Source: Prevotella sp. UBA3675 (GTDB taxonomy: Bacteria; Bacteroidota; Bacteroidia; Bacteroidales; Bacteroidaceae). Taken from it: a DNA stretch of 38,915 bases. The position numbers and the translations under genes are program-made. Location of the stretch: positions 95,480-134,394 of the forward strand of contig DFJI01000040.1 of NCBI GenBank assembly GCA_002372235.1, written 5' to 3'. The notes under the pieces were generated by a model. That model made no database searches, was not told where the DNA came from, and worked only from the letters and a program-made list of their open reading frames with translations. Positions 34,793 through 38,915 of the stretch are shown here, in pieces (position 1 is the first letter of the stretch; each line of letters opens with the position of its first letter).

Positions 34793-34921
34793 TATCCTTA
34801 TTTACGTCTGAAAATGTGATTATTTACTTATCTTTGCGGTCGAAAATGTGATTTTTCATCCTTAATTATGTCCGAAAATGTGATTATTTGCTTATCTTTG
34901 CGGTCGAAAATGTGATTTTTT
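34793..34921 (+). repeat. Promoter repeat, left copy: four GAAAATGTGATT units at 32-bp period
   Basis: GAAAATGTGAT begins at 34810, 34842, 34874 and 34906, exactly 32 bases apart. Two TATCTTTG boxes (34829-34836, 34893-34900) fit TAnnTTTG. The whole 129-bp block matches 36824-36952 with about four differences. Here it faces only a remnant gene. Confidence 0.85.
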
Positions 34922-34929
34922 TGAAAGAA

Positions 34930-35092
34930 ATGGACTTGCTTAAAAGGCAGTCAGAGCGTTCAGCCGCCCACTACTGTGTGAGGTGGCTGAATTCTATGCC
35001 CTCGTAGAGGCGTTGCGTGCCGTTGCGGCTCTCCGGGATTGCAGGCGCACGCCACGTATGTGCTCGGCAGGGTCGAAGTCGTTTGGCGAGGC
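34930..35092. pseudogene. Deleted copy of the ATPase-HU locus
   Basis: An ATG at 34930 opens a short frame (MDLLKRQSERS) resembling the first residues of the AAA/DUF4143 protein (MKLLRRKIDK). After about 45 bases the sequence becomes an almost exact copy (34978-35092) of the 3' end of the HU-like gene (38349-38467), with one substitution and one 4-base deletion that breaks the HU frame. Essentially the whole ATPase gene is missing. No functional product is expected. Confidence 0.7.
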
Positions 35093-35139
35093 AACCACCT
35101 ACAGCAATAGGTTACTAATGATGTAGTATCTGGTTACGG

Positions 35140-36633
35140 TTAGGGCCAAGTTTCAAAGATTAACCAAATGAATAGTGCTACAAAGAAAACGAATAGAACC
35201 ACACATCCCAGTGACTCCCACCATTCAGAAGAAAAAGCATCTTCTGTTGTTGTCATCATGTAGATTCCAAAGATGGCAGCTGCAAGAAAAAATAATGCGC
35301 CAAAACCGCAGGATAGCACATCACCCCATTTGTCCCACCATGACCTGTTGTCGGGCATGTCGTAGCGATAAGCATCGATGCTTACTACGCGGGTGTTGTT
35401 GCCGTAAGAAAAAGTATAACTTTTCGTCTCGTAGTCGAACAAACGTGTGGTGTGGCTTCCGTTTGACAGATGCAGGAAGGCTACAACAGGTTCTTTTGAG
35501 GTATTCTTTATATGAATGAATCCATCGTCGGTGAGCGATGCTTCGATGTTTTCGCGCATGTCGGGGGCAGCCTGCAAGAAAATAAGCGTGTCGGTGGGTG
35601 AGTTCAGCGTGATGACATATTGGTTCTTATAGGGCGGAGTAACGCGCAGCCAGTCTATCCGTCGCAGCGAATCTTTAGTCGCATTGGTTAAGGCATATAT
35701 ATAATAAGTCGTGTCGTTCACGATGGGGAACATCAGCCTCAACTCAGCATGATTAGGAGAACGGCTGACCGAAACTGTGTCAGTGGCTGTAGGAACAGTG
35801 CTTACAGAATTTGAAACTGTAGGACTATGGGCTATCGGCTTTGAGGTCTCAGACTTCGTGATTGCAGGCTTTGGTGCAATGCTCTGTACCGGGCTTGGCG
35901 TTGCAGCAGGCTCCGCAGGGTCCTGTGTCGTGGTCTGTGCTACAGATTCATTAGCAGGCACCGACAGCGAGAGATCGAAGTCGTGATAGGTCTGCCCCTG
36001 ACTGTCAAAATAATATTCGTCATAGATGAGCCCCGTCTCTACATGCTCATAGATGGCTTTCTTGCACGACAGTCTCCAGTTTTCAAATGGCAGATGCTTT
36101 GTATTAGGCACCAACAGCAGCCACACGTCAGTGTCGTAAACGAAGGGGTGCTCAGTACCTTCGTAGGTGGCAGTCGTGTGTATGGTGCAGCGGCCCAACC
36201 GTCCCTGCTTGATGCGTAGCGACTGGAATGCCTTAGGAGTGAAGTGCTGGTTGAGCAGTTTGTCGTCTTTATAGGTGAACACAAACTCGTTCTCGCCCAG
36301 TCGCGACATGGGATAGAAGTCGGTGGGTGTGAGTTCCATGTTGTAGGCATCAACGTGCAGCTCGAGTGAGAAGCCGGGGAGCGGATAGCGCGAAGGATTG
36401 TTAATAGTGGGCGAAACCGACACGTTGGTCAGCTCATTGTTCGCATTGTCGGTACACACGACGATGGTTCGGCGACTGTCGGCCGACACGCTGTTTTCAT
36501 GGAAGCGAGCTTCAAAAGCTCCTCCGCTTTTCCGCTCTTCGTCGCGATGCTGAAGATAAACACCATAAAGTGTAGCCAGCCCTAAGATGATAGCACCGAT
36601 GGTACCCCAGGTGAAAGACTTCTTGTTCATCAT
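35140..36633 (-). CDS. Membrane-anchored protein of unknown function
   Basis: 497 residues. One N-terminal TM helix (about 10-26, TIGAIILGLATLYGVYL), a large extracytoplasmic beta-rich region (30-225), a linker rich in P, T, S and A (about 228-290), a second beta-type domain (about 295-420), and two C-terminal TM helices (about 432-452, 470-492) separated by an acidic loop. I do not recognise the family. The start could be at 36633 or one codon later. A -7 box lies at 36692-36699. It lies between the two copies of the 32-bp-period promoter repeat, so it may have been carried in with the duplicated ATPase locus. Confidence 0.7.
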   Translation of the reverse strand: MMNKKSFTWGTIGAIILGLATLYGVYLQHRDEERKSGGAFEARFHENSVSADSRRTIVVCTDNANNELTNVSVSPTINNPSRYPLPGFSLELHVDAYNMELTPTDFYPMSRLGENEFVFTYKDDKLLNQHFTPKAFQSLRIKQGRLGRCTIHTTATYEGTEHPFVYDTDVWLLLVPNTKHLPFENWRLSCKKAIYEHVETGLIYDEYYFDSQGQTYHDFDLSLSVPANESVAQTTTQDPAEPAATPSPVQSIAPKPAITKSETSKPIAHSPTVSNSVSTVPTATDTVSVSRSPNHAELRLMFPIVNDTTYYIYALTNATKDSLRRIDWLRVTPPYKNQYVITLNSPTDTLIFLQAAPDMRENIEASLTDDGFIHIKNTSKEPVVAFLHLSNGSHTTRLFDYETKSYTFSYGNNTRVVSIDAYRYDMPDNRSWWDKWGDVLSCGFGALFFLAAAIFGIYMMTTTEDAFSSEWWESLGCVVLFVFFVALFIWLIFETWP

Positions 36634-36691
36634 TATACAGTTCCTTTCGTTTCAGTCAGATAGTTATTACATATTTCCTCAATTGACCTGA

Positions 36692-36723
36692 CAAAGGTAA
36701 GCAATTAGTCCGAAAATGTCAAC
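36692..36723 (-). promoter_or_regulatory. Promoter for the membrane protein
   Basis: On the minus strand TACCTTTG (36699-36692) fits TAnnTTTG; TTGA at 36722-36719, 19 bases upstream, is a partial -33 match. The start point would be about 50 bases before the ATG. Confidence 0.45.
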
Positions 36724-36823
36724 ATTTTGAGTTGTTATTTGTAATAAGTCAGTAAAAACAGTACACTTTGACTTTGAAAAGTCTGTAACTTTGCACATGA
36801 TTCAGGGCGAGAAGAACGTCAAA

Positions 36824-36952
36824 TATCCTTAATTACGTCTGAAAATGTGATTATTTACTTATCTTTGTGGCCGGAAATGTGATTTTTCATCCTTAATTAT
36901 GTCCGAAAATGTGATTATTTGCTTATCTTTGCGGTCGAAAATGTGATTTTTT
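36824..36952 (+). repeat. Promoter repeat, right copy: four GAAAATGTGATT units at 32-bp period
   Basis: Units begin at 36841, 36873 (with a GG variant), 36905 and 36937, 32 bases apart, with -7 boxes TATCTTTG at 36860-36867 and 36924-36931. The second box lies 27 bases before the ATPase ATG. It is nearly identical to 34793-34921. Confidence 0.85.
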
Positions 36953-36957
36953 GAGAG

Positions 36958-38301
36958 ATGAAACTACTTAGACGAAAGATTGACAAGTATCTTCAGGACT
37001 GGAAAAACAGTCCCAATAAGAAGCCGTTGATAGTGAAAGGTGCCCGTCAGATAGGGAAGACAGAGTCCATCAGAGCTTTCGGCCTGACCAACTATGAGTC
37101 GGTTGTCGAAATCAACTTTGTACTACAGAAAAAGTTCAGAACCATCTTTGATAGTGGATATGAGGTGGAAACGATTGTCAAGAACATCTCGCTGCTGGAA
37201 CCTTCATGGAAATTTATTCCACACCGAACGCTGCTTTTCTTCGATGAATTGCAGAAATGCCCCGATTGTGCTACCTCGCTGAAGTCATTCTGCCAGGATG
37301 GACGATACGATGTCATTTGTTCTGGCTCTTTGATGGGCATCTATTATGAAGAGATTGAGAGCAATGCCGTCGGTTTCAAAGAGGACTTCGAAATGCACTC
37401 GATGGACTTTGAGGAGTTCCTGTGGGCAAAGGGATATTCGGCAGAACAGATAGAAGACCTTTATCAACACATGAAGCAGCTACAGCCATTCTCACAGTTG
37501 GAGCTGGATGCAATGACAAACGTGTTTCGCGAATATATGAGCCTTGGAGGAATGCCAGAGGTGGTGAAGATGTTTGTTGACAACGGACACTACGGAGGAA
37601 CCCTGAAGTTACAGCACCAATTGTTGAAGGACTATGAAGAAGATATCACCAAATACGCGAAACATACTGACAAATCGAAGATTCTTGCCGTCTATAGTCA
37701 CATCTCTACATTCCTGGCCAAAGAAAACAAGAAATATCAAATTACAAAGATTGCCAAGGGAGCCAGAAACCGTGAATACATCGGTGCAGTGGAATGGCTA
37801 AAGGAAGCAGGAGTCGTCAACGTATGCTATTGTTTGAACAACGTAGAACTGCCATTGAAGGGCAACTATGATGCCGAGTTCTACAAATTGTATTATCACG
37901 ACACTGGGCTGCTCATTGGCTCGCTTGACGAGGAAGCTCAAGAGGACTTGCGTGCCAACAAGAATTTTGGCACCTACAAAGGGGCTATTTATGAAAACAT
38001 CGTAGGCGAGATGCTCCGCAAGTCGGGTTACGAACAGCTCTATTTCTACAAGCACGACAATCCCTCGCTTGAAATGGATTTCTTTGTGCGCGATGCAGAT
38101 TCTCTGGTGCCCGTTGAGGTAAAGGCCAAGGACGGCGCGACAGCCTCGCTGAATAAGCTCATTCAGTGGGAGTCCTATCCCGATGTGAAATATGGAGTGA
38201 AACTGGGTTACAAGAACATCGGTTGGAACGGCCTGTTCTATACTTTTCCGTATTTTCTCACTTTCCTGCTGAAACGGTTTCTAAAAGAAAGGAACTTATA
38301 A
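36958..38301 (+). CDS. AAA_14 / DUF4143 ATP-binding protein
   Basis: 447 residues of the large bacterial and archaeal AAA-DUF4143 family. N-terminal ATPase: Walker A VKGARQIGKT (26-35), Walker B TLLFFDELQKC with Asp96/Glu97, and sensor-like ICSGSLMG (about 119-126). The helical middle includes YMSLGGMPEVV (about 195-206). The C-terminal DUF4143 nuclease-like (PD-(D/E)xK) part shows EMDFFV then VPVEVKAK (about 371-390). Members are common, often multi-copy and mobile in Bacteroidales; the molecular role is unproven. The gene has the 32-bp-period repeat as promoter and faces the HU-like gene, whose stop is 43 bases from its own. Confidence 0.88.
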   Translation: MKLLRRKIDKYLQDWKNSPNKKPLIVKGARQIGKTESIRAFGLTNYESVVEINFVLQKKFRTIFDSGYEVETIVKNISLLEPSWKFIPHRTLLFFDELQKCPDCATSLKSFCQDGRYDVICSGSLMGIYYEEIESNAVGFKEDFEMHSMDFEEFLWAKGYSAEQIEDLYQHMKQLQPFSQLELDAMTNVFREYMSLGGMPEVVKMFVDNGHYGGTLKLQHQLLKDYEEDITKYAKHTDKSKILAVYSHISTFLAKENKKYQITKIAKGARNREYIGAVEWLKEAGVVNVCYCLNNVELPLKGNYDAEFYKLYYHDTGLLIGSLDEEAQEDLRANKNFGTYKGAIYENIVGEMLRKSGYEQLYFYKHDNPSLEMDFFVRDADSLVPVEVKAKDGATASLNKLIQWESYPDVKYGVKLGYKNIGWNGLFYTFPYFLTFLLKRFLKERNL

Positions 38302-38344
38302 TTGCCGTCGTCCGTCCTTGGAGGCTTTGTGTACATATTCTACT

Positions 38345-38728
38345 TCACGTGAGGCGGCTGAATTCTATGCCCTCGTAGAGGCGTTGCGTGCCGTTGCGGC
38401 TCTCCGGGATGAAGTGCAGGCGCACGCCACGTATGTGCTCGGCAGGGTCGAAGTCGTTTGGCGAGGCCACGGGCCGCCCCTCAATCTCCAGCTTCAGCCG
38501 GCCCAGATGGTTCAGGCAGACGATGTCGCCCCGCTGCAGCGAGTGTACCAGCACGTCCTCCAGCTCGCTCAGCACGGCCAGCACGTCCGAACGCTTCAGC
38601 GAGCAGTTCGTCTGGATGGTCTGCGCAATCGTTTCGGTGTCGAGCGTGTTCAGATGCACGGCCCTCGCCACATACTGTCCTGCCGAGGGCAGGAATTCTC
38701 TTGTTTGTTTTCTCAATTTGTACTTCAT
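38345..38728 (-). CDS. HU-like DNA-binding protein
   Basis: 127 residues from the ATG at 38728. It fits the Bacteroidales HU/IHF-like family (about 125-160 residues): an opening KYKLRKQTRE strand, helices with TIAQTIQTNCSLKRSDVLAVLSELEDVL, the turn GDIVCLNHLGRLKLEIEG, and a flexible arm followed by EHIRGVRLHFIPES. Such proteins bend or coat DNA. I prefer 38728 over the upstream ATG at 38776 because the family sequence starts there. Its leader (about 150 nt from the promoter at 38889-38896) contains three phased palindromes. An incomplete copy of its 3' end lies at 34978-35092. Confidence 0.75.
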   Translation of the reverse strand: MKYKLRKQTREFLPSAGQYVARAVHLNTLDTETIAQTIQTNCSLKRSDVLAVLSELEDVLVHSLQRGDIVCLNHLGRLKLEIEGRPVASPNDFDPAEHIRGVRLHFIPESRNGTQRLYEGIEFSRLT

Positions 38729-38801
38729 GTGTTTTTTGAATGGTATTATATTGAACTTTGATTGACAGTCCGCCACGCTTTGGCGGCTATTGTCTCTTGT
38801 G

Positions 38802-38863
38802 AAATTATAGCTATAATTCTCGGGATTATAGCTATAATTGTTCGAATTTTAGCTATAATTTTT
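38802..38863. repeat. Three 21-bp-phased AATTATAGCTATAATT palindromes in the HU-like gene leader
   Basis: TATAGCTA lies at 38806-38813 and 38827-38834, and TTTAGCTA at 38848-38855, each step exactly 21 bases. The first two are full palindromes, AATTATAGCTATAATT and ATTATAGCTATAAT; the third is ATTTTAGCTATAATT. They lie between the promoter and the HU ATG, so they could act as an operator or as RNA hairpins. They match the triplet at 4424-4490. Confidence 0.85.
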
Positions 38864-38888
38864 TCCCATGCGTAACGCTTTACGGGTG

Positions 38889-38896
38889 CAAAGTTA
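38889..38896 (-). promoter_or_regulatory. -7 box for the HU-like gene
   Basis: On the minus strand TAACTTTG fits TAnnTTTG. The matching -33 position falls at or beyond the window end. Confidence 0.5.
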
Positions 38897-38915
38897 CGAA
38901 ATTAAATCATGAAAG

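Larger units (their letters stand above)
36634..36957. other. 324-bp divergent regulatory region
   Basis: Contains the minus-strand promoter of the membrane protein (36692-36723), a plus-strand TAACTTTG box (36786-36793) and the right copy of the four-unit promoter repeat (36824-36952). No gene. An extra CCGAAAATGT (36710-36719) next to the minus-strand promoter is related to the repeat unit. Confidence 0.7.

Noticed and set aside
34810..34920. Four repeats at 32-bp steps resembling a short CRISPR array
   Set aside because: The spacers are not unique: two alternate, contain promoter boxes, and the whole block is copied at 36824-36952. No cas genes are present.
38318..38761. 147-codon plus-strand frame opposite the HU-like gene
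   Set aside because: Antisense shadow of the HU-like protein, which has family motifs on the minus strand.

Overview
The window looks like a chromosomal segment of a Bacteroidales bacterium, most likely Prevotella or a close relative. The evidence is: many TAnnTTTG-type -7 boxes in front of genes, no consistent Shine-Dalgarno sequences, a giant secreted beta-rich protein with a Prevotella-style C-terminal tail, a lipoprotein with an acidic stretch after its lipid-carrying Cys, the divergent aroQ/xerD pair, and several RhuM and AAA/DUF4143 genes. The species call is inference.

Layout, left to right. (1) 1-4349: a TPR sensor histidine kinase cut by the window edge, an O-methyltransferase, aroQ, and divergent xerD. 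The aroQ/O-methyltransferase junction carries a tandem and inverted CTGAGAA-type repeat. (2) 4350-5442: decayed DNA holding three 21-bp-phased palindromes, the first 33 codons of a RelE/ParE-like toxin, and a cstA gene that has lost its middle in frame. (3) 5455-17442: a 3,722-residue secreted protein (three GLUG-like beta-helix modules, FN3, carboxypeptidase-regulatory-like repeats, two LamG domains) and a lipoprotein sharing its C-terminal module. (4) 17548-22640: rbfA, a LolC/E-like permease, an aldo/keto reductase, an exported amidohydrolase overlapping an exported cupin/carboxymuconolactone-decarboxylase fusion, a terminator, and tRNA-Val(GAC). (5) 22809-24566: an MscS-type channel.

(6) 24626-34655 is the most unusual part. 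An intact comM/yifB lies at its right end. Three further copies of only the 3' end of comM follow it downstream on the same strand, separated by blocks of accessory, partly AT-rich genes. These are RhuM / trypsin-like protease / RhuM / stand-alone ComM C-terminal domain; secreted protease-FGE fusion / HEPN-motif protein / small coupled protein / comM scrap; unknown protein / frameshifted RhuM / comM scrap. The simplest reading is repeated insertion of cargo at the 3' end of comM, each event leaving or bringing another comM 3' end. The cargo (HEPN, proteases, HTH-like RhuM proteins) has a defence or conflict flavour, but function is inferred.

(7) 34656-38915: a four-copy, 32-bp-period promoter repeat appears twice. 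At 36824 it drives an AAA/DUF4143 ATPase followed by a convergent HU-like gene. At 34793 it is joined directly to a scrap of the same HU gene, a deleted copy of that locus. A membrane protein of unknown function lies between them. The HU-like gene has its own triplet of 21-bp-phased palindromes in its leader, matching those at 4430.
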